Source: Bifidobacteriaceae bacterium | GTDB taxonomy: Bacteria; Actinomycetota; Actinomycetes; Actinomycetales; WQXJ01 | DNA length: 9,689 bases | Assembly (NCBI GenBank): GCA_031256885.1 | Contig: JAIRPS010000166.1 | Coordinates: 1 to 9,689 of the forward strand | Direction: 5' to 3' | In this document: positions 1 through 6,218 of the stretch, one piece after another | Layout of the letters: every line of letters starts with the position of its first letter | Position numbering within the stretch: the first letter of the stretch is position 1 | The notes under the pieces: model-generated | Seen by the model: only the letters and a program-made list of their open reading frames with translations | Told to the model about the DNA's origin: nothing | The model's database searches: none | Made by a program: the position numbers and the translations under genes

Positions 1-802
1 GCTGAGCTTCAGCCAAGTCAGCTAATGCGCTTGACGCTGCGCCGCCGGAACGCAAATAGGTGACATAGGCATCCTCCAAACTGGTGGCGCCAAGGGTTTG
101 TTTCATTTGCTCCGGTGAGCAGCACATCGCAATTTTGCCTTGATCAATCAAGCAGACCGTGTCCACACCATCAGCTTCATCAATGTAGTGCGTGGTTAAA
201 AAGACGGTGGTACCAGCTTCTTGACGCACCTGGTCAATATATTCCCACAGGTTACGCCGGGCCACCGCATCCATGCCTTGGGTTGGTTCATCGAGGAACA
301 GCACGCGCGGCGTGTGAATCAAGCTGCGCACAATTTCCAGTTTGCGTGCCATACCGCCAGACAGTTTGCCAACCGGTCGGAACAGCGAATCGCCAATGCC
401 TACCACCTCGGCTAACTTGACCACACGGTCACGGTACTGGGCCGGCATCATTTTGAAGGATGGGCGGAAACTGTACATACCGTACATGGCAGCGTGGAAA
501 CGGATGTTCTGTTCAGCGGTTAAGTGCCGGTCAAGGCTGGGGCGTTGAAAGATGATGCCAACGTTTTCGCGCACTTGCCGAGCCTGCTTATCAATGTCAT
601 AACCAGCTATCCTGACCACGCCGGCGGTTTTGGCTAAGGTGGTGGTCAGAATTGAAATTGTGGTGGTTTTGCCGGCACCGTTTGGTCCGAGGAAAGCGAA
701 AAACTCTCCCTCTTCAACGGTGAACCCGACTCCTTTAACAGCTGGTTCTTTAGCGTGCTTATAGCGTTTGACAAGGTTATCTACCTCAATCACGGTTGCC
801 AT
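1..802 (-). CDS. ABC transporter ATP-binding protein, DrrA-like (3' end cut by window edge)
   Basis: Cytoplasmic ATPase of an ABC exporter, probably of the DrrA/ABC-2 group that exports drugs, lipids or peptides. 267 codons are visible and the frame stays open to base 1, so only the last part is missing. Walker A GPNGAGKT is at residues 39-46, the Q-loop Q at 86, the ABC signature LSGGM at 147-151, Walker B VLFLDEP at 167-173 and the switch histidine of TTHYIDEAD at 205. The D-loop region reads TQGMD rather than the common TTGLD. A C-terminal SLEDAY segment near 241-246 matches the DrrA-type tail. The start ATG (802-800) has a good Shine-Dalgarno, AAAGGAG, 5 nt upstream. It follows the histidine kinase with a 58-nt gap on the same strand, so co-transcription is likely. 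The permease partner should lie just left of the window. The substrate cannot be told from sequence. Confidence 0.93.
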   Translation of the reverse strand, partial: MATVIEVDNLVKRYKHAKEPAVKGVGFTVEEGEFFAFLGPNGAGKTTTISILTTTLAKTAGVVRIAGYDIDKQARQVRENVGIIFQRPSLDRHLTAEQNIRFHAAMYGMYSFRPSFKMMPAQYRDRVVKLAEVVGIGDSLFRPVGKLSGGMARKLEIVRSLIHTPRVLFLDEPTQGMDAVARRNLWEYIDQVRQEAGTTVFLTTHYIDEADGVDTVCLIDQGKIAMCCSPEQMKQTLGATSLEDAYVTYLRSGGAASSALADLAEAQ

Positions 803-860
803 ACTGGCTCCTTTCGGTTGGTCCGTGGAACCAGCTTGCACCTTCAATCTCAACGCTAAC

Positions 861-1946
861 TCAAGGTGGTGTCAACGGAATGTAAACGGTGAATTGACTG
901 CCTTCACCAACCCGGCTTGTCACTGTCACCCGGCCACCACCCAGTTGGCATAGCCCTTTCACCAAGGCTAAACCAAGACCGTTACCACCGCTTGAGCGGG
1001 CTTTATCAGCGCGGTAAAACCGTTCAAAAACATGAGGTAGGTCTGTTTGCCCAATACCAATGCCGTTATCAGATACCACAACTTGGTAAAACTGATCGGC
1101 GCGTTGCAGTGTTATTTCAACATTGCCATCGGCTTGGGTGAATTTGATCGCGTTTTGAACCAAATTTGACCAAACCTGACGCCACAGTGACTCGTCAGCC
1201 ACAATTTCGGCTTCGTCAGCTTGTAAGGAGACGTTGATTGGCTTAGCTGCCCATTGCGGTTCTAAAGCTAGTATGACGCTGCGGAGTTGCTCATCAAGAC
1301 GGAAAGATTGTGGTTTGAGGGAAACATCATCAGATTCCAATGCGGTCAAGCGTAAAAGATTATCACTCAGTTCGGATAAGCGTTGTGTTTCTTGTGTGAT
1401 CACATCAAGATAGTGGGTGCGAGTTGCTTCATCGAGCTGTGACTGTTTCAACAACTGGGCAAAACCGCTGATTGACGTTAGAGGGGATTGTATCTCATGT
1501 GAGACTGCTGAAACAAAATTTTGGCGATGTTCTTCCAGGTCGCCGAGATCAGCAGCTAACTGATTCACACCATCAATTATTTCCGAAAGAGGGTGACGTT
1601 CCTGGCGTCGCAGTCGGATAGCAAAATCGCCCTGCGCCATCCGTGACATAGCGTCAAGAATTTCTTGACCAAAATATATTCTTCGGTCTGGGTGAAAACG
1701 CATGAGCAGGCCAAATATAAAAATCAATGCCAGCATCACCACAATACCTAAAGCCACAGATATAAGGTAAGCTACCAGGGCAGAAGGCTGCCCAGTGTGC
1801 TTAAAAATCAGGTTCGCCAAGAAACGGCCAACGGTCAATGCCCAGAAAATTACCGCCATCATGCCTAAGGGTTTTGGTAAATCACGCAAACGTGGTTTAG
1901 GGAAGCTGTTTTGCTCAGGGCGTTGCGGCGTTTTTGATGCGCTCAT
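861..1946 (-). CDS. Membrane sensor histidine kinase with very short extracytoplasmic loop
   Basis: Sensor kinase of a two-component system, 361 aa. The order is: cytoplasmic N-terminus; TM1 about 28-48; a loop of only about 7 residues (KHTGQPS region); TM2 about 56-82; a HAMP linker about 84-138 with QGDF; a DHp H-box with the phospho-accepting His at 150 (SHEIQSPL, where SHELRTPL is typical); and the catalytic domain. The latter shows an N-box (N265 in NLVQNAIKF), G1 (D293 in SDNGIGIG), an F-box (FERFYR, about 307-312) and G2 (GNGLGLALV, 321-329). Its ATG overlaps the response regulator stop as ATGA, with GAGGA upstream, so the two are translationally coupled. The near-absent outer loop means no periplasmic ligand domain. 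This architecture fits intramembrane-sensing kinases that detect envelope stress or take input from a partner membrane protein, here possibly the adjacent ABC exporter. That link is inference. Confidence 0.95.
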   Translation of the reverse strand: MSASKTPQRPEQNSFPKPRLRDLPKPLGMMAVIFWALTVGRFLANLIFKHTGQPSALVAYLISVALGIVVMLALIFIFGLLMRFHPDRRIYFGQEILDAMSRMAQGDFAIRLRRQERHPLSEIIDGVNQLAADLGDLEEHRQNFVSAVSHEIQSPLTSISGFAQLLKQSQLDEATRTHYLDVITQETQRLSELSDNLLRLTALESDDVSLKPQSFRLDEQLRSVILALEPQWAAKPINVSLQADEAEIVADESLWRQVWSNLVQNAIKFTQADGNVEITLQRADQFYQVVVSDNGIGIGQTDLPHVFERFYRADKARSSGGNGLGLALVKGLCQLGGGRVTVTSRVGEGSQFTVYIPLTPP

Positions 1947-2617
1947 TCGCTATCCTCTAATCGGTAACCCAAACCACGTACCGTAATAATCTGAAAACCA
2001 GCTTCCTCGCCAAACCGTTCCCGCAAACGGTTGATGTGAACATCTAATGTGCGGTCAGTTCCCCCAAAGTCACTACCCCATACGGTGTCTAAAATTTGCT
2101 GTCGCGTCAATGTCCGGCCTTTATGCGCGGCCAAGAGGAACAGCAAATCAAATTCTTTGAGCGGTAATTCTACGTTTTTTCCATTCAGGGCGACCGTATG
2201 CCGGTCATCGTCAAGTTCAACTTTACCGGCCTGGGCAGTTGCCGCACTGAGCTTGTGGAAGCGCCGCAACAGTGCGCCAACTCGGGCAATCAGCTCTGCG
2301 CCTTCAAATGGCTTGACTAAATAATCATCCGCGCCAGCTGCGAAACCATGCACTTTGTCGCCAATTTGGCTTTTGGCGGTTAGGAGCAAAATCGGTAAAT
2401 CGGGGTGGTAGCGCCGCGCTAACCGCGCAAATTCCATACCGTCCAATAAGGGCATCATCACATCAACCACACACAGGTCAACTGTGGTTTGACCAAGCTG
2501 TCGCAAACCTGCACGGCCATCAGCTGCTGTTACCACGCTATGGCCAGCACCAGTCAGTAACGCATCAACTAGTTCAAGAATGTGCGGGTCATCGTCAATT
2601 GCCAGGATTACGCCCAC
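1943..2617 (-). CDS. OmpR/PhoB-family response regulator
   Basis: DNA-binding partner of the adjacent kinase, 224 aa from the chosen start. The receiver domain (about 1-118) has the acidic cluster D8-D10, the phospho-acceptor D52 in VVDVMMP, T80 and K102 (VKPF). The C-terminal winged helix-turn-helix (about 130-224) shows the family signatures TLDVHINRLRERFG and VRGLGYRL. I take the GTG at 2617 as the start because the protein then opens MGVILAIDDD, as most OmpR-type regulators do, and GGGGGAGG lies 3 nt upstream. A longer frame from a GTG at 2647 would add ten residues read from the SD region and lacks its own SD. The initiation region is part of a 36-bp repeat. The gene lies 118 nt after trpG on the same strand, with no clear terminator between them. 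The target genes are unknown; autoregulation and the ABC gene are the obvious candidates. Confidence 0.94.
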   Translation of the reverse strand: MGVILAIDDDPHILELVDALLTGAGHSVVTAADGRAGLRQLGQTTVDLCVVDVMMPLLDGMEFARLARRYHPDLPILLLTAKSQIGDKVHGFAAGADDYLVKPFEGAELIARVGALLRRFHKLSAATAQAGKVELDDDRHTVALNGKNVELPLKEFDLLFLLAAHKGRTLTRQQILDTVWGSDFGGTDRTLDVHINRLRERFGEEAGFQIITVRGLGYRLEDSE

Positions 2618-2681
2618 GAACCTCCCCCAATCCGCTGGCACTCCCACACATTAAGGCCAGTACGTGCAGGATTACGCCCAC
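2595..2681 (-). CDS. Possible 28-codon leader peptide from the duplicated start site
   Basis: The upstream repeat copy places GGGGGAGG and a GTG at 2681 ahead of a 28-codon frame that begins MGVILHVLALMCG and stops with TGA at 2597-2595, about 20 nt inside the response regulator gene. Ribosomes starting here would pass over the true response regulator SD and terminate just beyond its start, an arrangement that could couple or interfere with translation. It may equally be a non-functional by-product of the duplication. Support is only the exact copy of a working initiation signal; no homology is recognised. Confidence 0.2.
   Translation of the reverse strand: MGVILHVLALMCGSASGLGEVRGRNPGN
2603..2638. 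repeat. 36-bp perfect direct repeat, copy 1 (over the response regulator start)
   Basis: Copy 1 of an exact 36-bp direct repeat; copy 2 is at 2667-2702, a 64-bp offset. Read on the minus strand it contains the Shine-Dalgarno GGGGGAGG, the GTG start (2617) and the codons for GVIL of the response regulator. The flanks of the two copies (2639-2666 against 2703-2730) show no similarity, so this is not a full 64-bp tandem duplication. Confidence 0.95.
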
Positions 2682-2702
2682 GAACCTCCCCCAATCCGCT
2701 GG
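2667..2702. repeat. 36-bp perfect direct repeat, copy 2 (upstream of the response regulator)
   Basis: Identical to 2603-2638. On the minus strand it carries a second Shine-Dalgarno and GTG (2681-2679) followed by the same GVIL codons, but it is out of frame with the response regulator because the 64-bp offset is not a multiple of three. The rest of the trpG-response regulator gap (2639-2666 and 2703-2735) holds no gene or clear terminator that I can see. Confidence 0.95.
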
Positions 2703-2735
2703 GGCAACCTAAGCGTGTCACAGTGCACATTGCTG

Positions 2736-3368
2736 TCACACCGCAATACCGCTAGCAAAATCTTGTGGCACAGCTGCCAAGGCTTGCGGTAATCCCGCTA
2801 GTGTCAGCCAATTTGCAAGTAAACGGTGCCCGTATTGGCTGAGAATCGATTCAGGATGAAACTGCACACCATGCAAAGGCAAGCTTTGATGCGCCAAACC
2901 CATGATTACGGCATCGTCAGCTTGAGCGGTCACGCGCAACACGCTTGGCGGGTCAACTACCGCCAATGAGTGGTAGCGCGTTGCTGTTAGCGGGTTGGGC
3001 AGAGAGGTAAACACGCCTCTTCCGTCATGCATAATTTGTGAGGTTTTGCCGTGCCGTAACTGCGGGGCATGCACCACACGTGCTCCGAACAGCTCACCTA
3101 ATGCCTGGTGTCCCAAACACACTCCAAGCATTGGCACAGACCGTTCGGCGCATTCACGGATCACCGCAAGCGTTGCGCCAGCACCACTTGGCGCGCCCGG
3201 CCCCGGTGAAATCAATACACCATCATAGTTTTGTGTGGCTTGGCCTTGTTCCGCTCCGGGCACCTGGTCATTACGGGCAACCACCACTTGGGCACCAAGT
3301 TGACGCAAATAGTCCACCAGCGTGTACGCAAAGGAATCGTAATTGTCAACAACCAAAATTGTAGTCAT
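2736..3368 (-). CDS. trpG: Glutamine amidotransferase, TrpG/PabA type (anthranilate / aminodeoxychorismate synthase component II)
   Basis: Class I glutamine amidotransferase of 210 aa that hydrolyses glutamine and passes ammonia to a chorismate-using partner (TrpE for anthranilate and tryptophan, or PabB for p-aminobenzoate and folate). The full catalytic set is visible: oxyanion PGPG at 55-58, nucleophile C84 in GVCLGHQALGE, and H171 with E173 in GVQFHPES. The N-terminal VVDNYDSFAYTLVDYL is typical of the family. A weak GGAG lies about 12 nt before the ATG, and the small membrane protein gene ends only 9 nt upstream, so it is the last gene of the DUF881-sortase operon. In many Actinobacteria this gene sits beside pknB near oriC and is called trpG or pabA. 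Without the partner subunit the sequence cannot separate the two roles. The normal pknB neighbour is absent here. Confidence 0.93.
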   Translation of the reverse strand: MTTILVVDNYDSFAYTLVDYLRQLGAQVVVARNDQVPGAEQGQATQNYDGVLISPGPGAPSGAGATLAVIRECAERSVPMLGVCLGHQALGELFGARVVHAPQLRHGKTSQIMHDGRGVFTSLPNPLTATRYHSLAVVDPPSVLRVTAQADDAVIMGLAHQSLPLHGVQFHPESILSQYGHRLLANWLTLAGLPQALAAVPQDFASGIAV

Positions 3369-3377
3369 CTGCGGCTT

Positions 3378-3590
3378 TCACTCCGGTGGGGGACTGCTCA
3401 GCTGGCCAACCAGTTCACTGGGGTCAGGCGTTGGCTCGTTTACTGTCAGCTGATTGAACGGCAAAACATCTGATAACCAGGGGAAAAACCATTCAAAACA
3501 AATCCAGACCACCAGCAACGCGAGGCAACAAAACACAAACGCTTTGAACCATCGCGGGCCAGGCAGCAGCCGCCACAAACCGCCGTACAT
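3378..3590 (-). CDS. Small conserved single-pass membrane protein
   Basis: Protein of 70 aa. It opens with MYGGLWRLLPGPRW, has one strongly hydrophobic segment at about 17-36 (FVFCCLALLVVWICF region), then a short WFFPWL stretch and a proline/glutamate-rich tail. Proteins of this size and opening (MYxxLWRxLPGP) occur between sortase and trpG/pabA in many actinobacterial genomes; I recognise the family by position and opening motif but know of no assigned function. The ATG follows the sortase TAA directly (no spacer) and is served by AGGAGG at 3595-3600, inside the end of the sortase gene, so translation is coupled. Its stop is 9 nt before trpG. A role alongside the sortase or in the membrane is inference. 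Confidence 0.85.
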   Translation of the reverse strand: MYGGLWRLLPGPRWFKAFVFCCLALLVVWICFEWFFPWLSDVLPFNQLTVNEPTPDPSELVGQLSSPPPE

Positions 3591-4721
3591 TTACCCTCCT
3601 ACCGGTTGCGCTAAAGCACGTAACCGACCTTCAGACTTGTCTGTCCAATAAGCCAGTTCACCCCAGATAACATAGCGATGTGTGGATGTGTACCGGGGGT
3701 GGCAGGTTGTCAGGGTGATCAGCCGTTTGACCGGTACGGCACCTTCCTGGTTGGGCACTGGCCAGATCACCGCAATGTCGTTAGGACTGACAATTTTGTA
3801 TGAGGTCATCTGGTAAACCAGGAAGTACTTGTCAGTTTCCACAATAATATCGTCGCCAATCCGCAGCGTTTGGATTTTGGCAAACGGCTCACCGTGTGTG
3901 ATGCGGTGCCCAGCCACAGCAAAATTCCCCACTTCACCAGGAGCTTGAGTGTCCACATAGTGACCAACCAAACCCTTGTCGAGCACGCTGGCTTTGTCGG
4001 TTCCTTCAGCCACCACCGACTTGTTTTTCCTACCCCACCGTGGCACACGCAGTTTGACCCACGGTTCACCTTGGGAAACAGCCGCCGCTACCGGAAAATC
4101 GTCGGTGTATTCGGGAGCCCATTTGCTGCCTTCTTCAATGGCAGGCACCCAAGTGGGACGCTCTTCAATGACAGATGCCGCCCGCGCCACCAGTGGTGCG
4201 GCCTCAACCGTTGACCAAACGATTTCCCAGACCACAAACAGCCCCAAAATGACACCGACTGTGATCAATAACTCACCAATCACACCAGTGATCAGCGCCC
4301 CAATCGGTAAACGTCTCTGGGGATCAGCGGACGGACTGAGCGGCACTTTTGGCCAAGGGATTGTCAAGACACGAACATTACTCGCTAAAGGCGGCGTTGG
4401 CTGGTTGACACCGTGTCGCGGCGTTGGCGCCGGCTCAACAGACAATCGCGCCGGCTCAACAGACAATGGTGCTGACTCAACAGACAATGGTGCTGGCTCA
4501 GTTTTCAGTGGTGTTTCGGTCGCTTGGCTTGGGGTTATTGGTAGCTCAGCAGGGGCTATGGCAGCATCAGGGGCTTGGATTGGCTGGTTCGCTTCAGCGG
4601 CTTGGTCTTTGGCCAGTTCTGCGTCAACCGCTAGCGCGCCGGAAGGGTCAGTCGCCTCAAGACCCACCCAGGTGGGTACCGGACGGGTCGGCGAAGTCGA
4701 GGCTACGGGCTTGTTGCTCAT
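3591..4721 (-). CDS. Class E sortase with long proline-rich cytoplasmic N-terminus
   Basis: Membrane-bound cysteine transpeptidase of 376 aa that would cleave a C-terminal sorting motif (LAXTG-like for known class E enzymes) and attach surface proteins to the cell wall. The catalytic triad is visible: H262 in VAGHRITHGEPF, C340 in ITLTTCHP, and R349 in STHRYVIWGEL. TLTTC is the class E form. One membrane segment lies at about 141-168 (LITGVIGELLITVGVILG region), with the catalytic domain outside. The first ~140 residues are unusual: a Pro/Ala/Glu-rich cytoplasmic tail containing 7-residue repeats (77-97). Its ATG overlaps the DUF881 stop as ATGA, with GGGGAGGAG just upstream. No protein in the window carries a sorting signal, so its substrates are elsewhere. 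Confidence 0.93.
   Translation of the reverse strand: MSNKPVASTSPTRPVPTWVGLEATDPSGALAVDAELAKDQAAEANQPIQAPDAAIAPAELPITPSQATETPLKTEPAPLSVESAPLSVEPARLSVEPAPTPRHGVNQPTPPLASNVRVLTIPWPKVPLSPSADPQRRLPIGALITGVIGELLITVGVILGLFVVWEIVWSTVEAAPLVARAASVIEERPTWVPAIEEGSKWAPEYTDDFPVAAAVSQGEPWVKLRVPRWGRKNKSVVAEGTDKASVLDKGLVGHYVDTQAPGEVGNFAVAGHRITHGEPFAKIQTLRIGDDIIVETDKYFLVYQMTSYKIVSPNDIAVIWPVPNQEGAVPVKRLITLTTCHPRYTSTHRYVIWGELAYWTDKSEGRLRALAQPVGG
4429..4512 (-). repeat. 21-bp tandem repeat in the sortase gene (three good units plus one degenerate)
   Basis: Units at 4429-4449, 4450-4470 and 4471-4491 share the core GGCTCAACAGACAAT with few changes; 4492-4512 is a decayed fourth unit. Read on the minus strand they encode the heptad (A)(P/R)LSVE(P/S) at sortase residues 77-97, with TPLKTEP just before as an older relative. 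The unit length keeps the frame, so copy number can change without breaking the gene. Confidence 0.9.
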
Positions 4722-5662
4722 GACTCCTCCCCAGTTTCGCTGCTGTTGTCTGCCACAGAAATATAACGTAGACCGATGCTACCGCTTGGCTCCCCGGGTA
4801 AGTGCAAAGACAAAGCGGTGTCAACTTTCCAGCCGAGACCCAGATCATTGACTGCCTGACGGTAAGCGCTGAGCACAGTTGAGTTTGCTAACCCGTCAAT
4901 TAGCTGGTCACTTGGCCCAATTGCCTCAAGCCGGTAGGGCGGTGAGAAAACTCGTCCACCTACTAGCAACACATTGCCAACGCATTGGATACTGGTTATG
5001 GCGGTCAAACGCACACCTTGCAGCGCCAACGCTTCAGCGCCGGAAGCCCACAAAACATTGATCACCGCTTCAATGTCTTGTTGGTGAACAACATAGGCAT
5101 CTAAAGGCCCGCGGTGCGGCGCTGGTGCATCATTGAGAGTGACAATCACGCCCGGACCAGTCACCGCAGTGCTGCCCGCTGCTGTCAATAAACCAGCTGA
5201 TGCCTGATTGGTCACTTGGTTTGTGCTGGAATTCGCAGCGCTACGCGATATTTGATTGCTGAGGTCAGCTGCCCTGTTTTCTTCAGCTGTCACCCGTTGA
5301 CTGGTTTGCCGGACCAAACTAAGCAAGCCTGCTCCGCCGGCAGACTGACCAGTAACCAGGCGCGCATTGGTCGCAAACAGCAAGCCCGCCAAGGCAGTGA
5401 CTGCTGCCACAGCAATGGCTGCTCGACCATTGCGCCGTTGGACGTGACTGGCGGGCACCTGGACTCCTGGTTCTAATCCACTAGGCTGAGAGATCGGTAA
5501 AAGGCCATTATCCACCCGCCGTCCCATACGTGCGTGGTGGATTGGGCGGTTATTCAGACTTTGGTCTGTCTGACCAACCGGTGGCTTTTGTGTCGCCACG
5601 GTGGTGACAGCCGAGTTGCGCTGCTTTGTCAGGTCCGCCAGACGTGTGTAGTGTAACTGCAA
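4718..5662 (-). CDS. DUF881 family protein
   Basis: Member of DUF881, a family found beside crgA in Actinobacteria and in other Gram-positives near division genes; no biochemical function is established. From the TTG at 5662 it has 314 aa: a basic cytoplasmic N-terminus (1-79), one membrane helix at about 80-97, a short polar helical stretch that could form a coiled coil (about 113-135), then the DUF881 domain. Family marks are TGPGVIVTLNDAP (168-180) and VVHQQDIEAVINVLWASGAEAL (about 191-212), followed by QGVRLTAITSIQCVGNVLLV. The start is unsure: the TTG has only a weak purine stretch upstream, and the in-frame GTG (residue 22) and ATG (residue 46, base 5527) have no better SD. It opens the operon DUF881-sortase-small protein-trpG and is divergent from crgA. 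Confidence 0.88.
   Translation of the reverse strand: MQLHYTRLADLTKQRNSAVTTVATQKPPVGQTDQSLNNRPIHHARMGRRVDNGLLPISQPSGLEPGVQVPASHVQRRNGRAAIAVAAVTALAGLLFATNARLVTGQSAGGAGLLSLVRQTSQRVTAEENRAADLSNQISRSAANSSTNQVTNQASAGLLTAAGSTAVTGPGVIVTLNDAPAPHRGPLDAYVVHQQDIEAVINVLWASGAEALALQGVRLTAITSIQCVGNVLLVGGRVFSPPYRLEAIGPSDQLIDGLANSTVLSAYRQAVNDLGLGWKVDTALSLHLPGEPSGSIGLRYISVADNSSETGEES
5626..5654 (+). promoter_or_regulatory. Candidate promoter for crgA
   Basis: TTGTCA (5626-5631), a 17-bp spacer and TAGTGT (5649-5654) resemble a housekeeping sigma promoter pointing at crgA, giving an untranslated leader of about 68 nt. It overlaps the first codons of the divergent DUF881 gene if that gene really begins at 5662. 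Match to consensus is moderate and this is untested. Confidence 0.35.
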
Positions 5663-5729
5663 ACCAGCCCTGTCGGTTCAAAGCGGCTGAGCGACCCCCG
5701 CCAGCCACTCGAGAAGGAGATTGAAGGCG

Positions 5730-5978
5730 ATGCCTGAATCGCGCACACGCGCCAAGAAAAAGGTTACGTATACCGCGCCACCTGCTAAAAAAGTTGCGCA
5801 ACCAAGCTCCAAGGCTTGGGCAGTCATCATGGTTACCCTGATGGTTGCAGGTTTGGTGTATGTTGTTTGGTCTTACCTGGCAACCAACGGCCCAATCCCT
5901 GGCCTGGGTAACTGGAATTTGATGATTGGCTTAGCTGCTATCTTGGCCGGTTTTGGGATGACAATGCGTTGGCGCTAG
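5730..5978 (+). CDS. crgA: Cell division protein CrgA
   Basis: Small membrane protein of 82 aa. CrgA is an actinobacterial divisome component; in mycobacteria it binds FtsZ, FtsI and other septal proteins, and in Streptomyces it influences septation. The sequence has the family pattern: a basic opening (MPESRTRAKKKVTYT), TM1 at about 31-49 (WAVIMVTLMVAGLVYVVW region), a short outer loop containing NGPIPGLGNWN, TM2 at about 63-78, and the hallmark ending MTMRWR. The ATG at 5730 has AAGGAG (5714-5719) 10 nt upstream. An in-frame TTG at 5721 would add three residues but sits only 1 nt after that SD, so it is less likely. It is divergent from DUF881 and convergent with the rhomboid gene. Confidence 0.95.
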   Translation: MPESRTRAKKKVTYTAPPAKKVAQPSSKAWAVIMVTLMVAGLVYVVWSYLATNGPIPGLGNWNLMIGLAAILAGFGMTMRWR

Positions 5979-6013
5979 CCAACCAAACGACACGCCGCCG
6001 ACACGCCAGACAG

Positions 6014-6160
6014 TTATCCACCGAGATTATCCACAGTTGTCCACAACTCTTTGACAGTTACGGAATGGCAGGTCTAGCCCGCATTGAGCCGGACCAGCAG
6101 CAACCTTCCACAACTGTGGAAATCTTTGGGGATAACTACAGTGTTGTAAGTTGCGCATAA
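6014..6160. other. Cluster of DnaA-box-like 9-mers in the crgA-rhomboid gap
   Basis: The 240-bp gap between two convergent genes holds no convincing gene but several matches to the DnaA box (TTATCCACA). On the plus strand: TTATCCACC (6014-6022), a perfect TTATCCACA (6027-6035) and TTGTCCACA (6037-6045). On the minus strand: TTATCCCCA (6135-6127) and TTATGCGCA (6160-6152), each one mismatch off. An inverted pair, TTCCACA and TGTGGAA, lies at 6106-6121. A perfect -35-like TTGACA is at 6051-6056 without a good -10. The matches are direct observations; binding by DnaA is inference. Confidence 0.6.
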
Positions 6161-6176
6161 GTCTAACCGGCTGATT

Positions 6177-6191
6177 TTGCGGCACCCGCAA
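6177..6191. other. Short hairpin near the 3' end of the rhomboid gene
   Basis: TTGCGG (6177-6182) and CCGCAA (6186-6191) pair around a 3-nt loop, 28 bp beyond the rhomboid stop. No U-run follows on either strand, so it is not a convincing intrinsic terminator. It could stabilise a 3' end or be chance. Confidence 0.25.
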
Positions 6192-6218
6192 CCATCAAGT
6201 TCTACCTGAACAATTGGA

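Noticed and set aside
115..548. Plus-strand frames within the first 550 bases
   Set aside because: They are antisense to the ABC ATPase, whose motifs are complete on the minus strand.
1943..2647. Longer response regulator starting at the GTG at 2647
   Set aside because: The ten extra residues are a translation of the ribosome-binding region, have no SD of their own and do not match the family's N-terminus. The GTG at 2617 is preferred.
3976..4851. Long open frame (291 codons) on the plus strand
   Set aside because: It lies antisense to the sortase and DUF881 genes. Its low-complexity middle is the reverse reading of the 21-bp repeats, and it shows no recognisable domain.
5721..5978. crgA starting at the TTG at 5721
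   Set aside because: The SD would be 1 nt from this codon. The ATG at 5730 has a normal spacing and gives the typical MPES-like opening.
6106..6121. TTCCACA/TGTGGAA inverted repeat as an intrinsic terminator for crgA
   Set aside because: The loop is only 2 nt and no U-run follows; it reads better as paired DnaA-box-like halves.
5969..6160. 63-codon frame in the crgA-rhomboid gap, with an internal ATG at 6064 giving 31 codons
   Set aside because: It begins inside crgA, has no Shine-Dalgarno at either start, spans the DnaA-box cluster and shows no membrane segment or domain.
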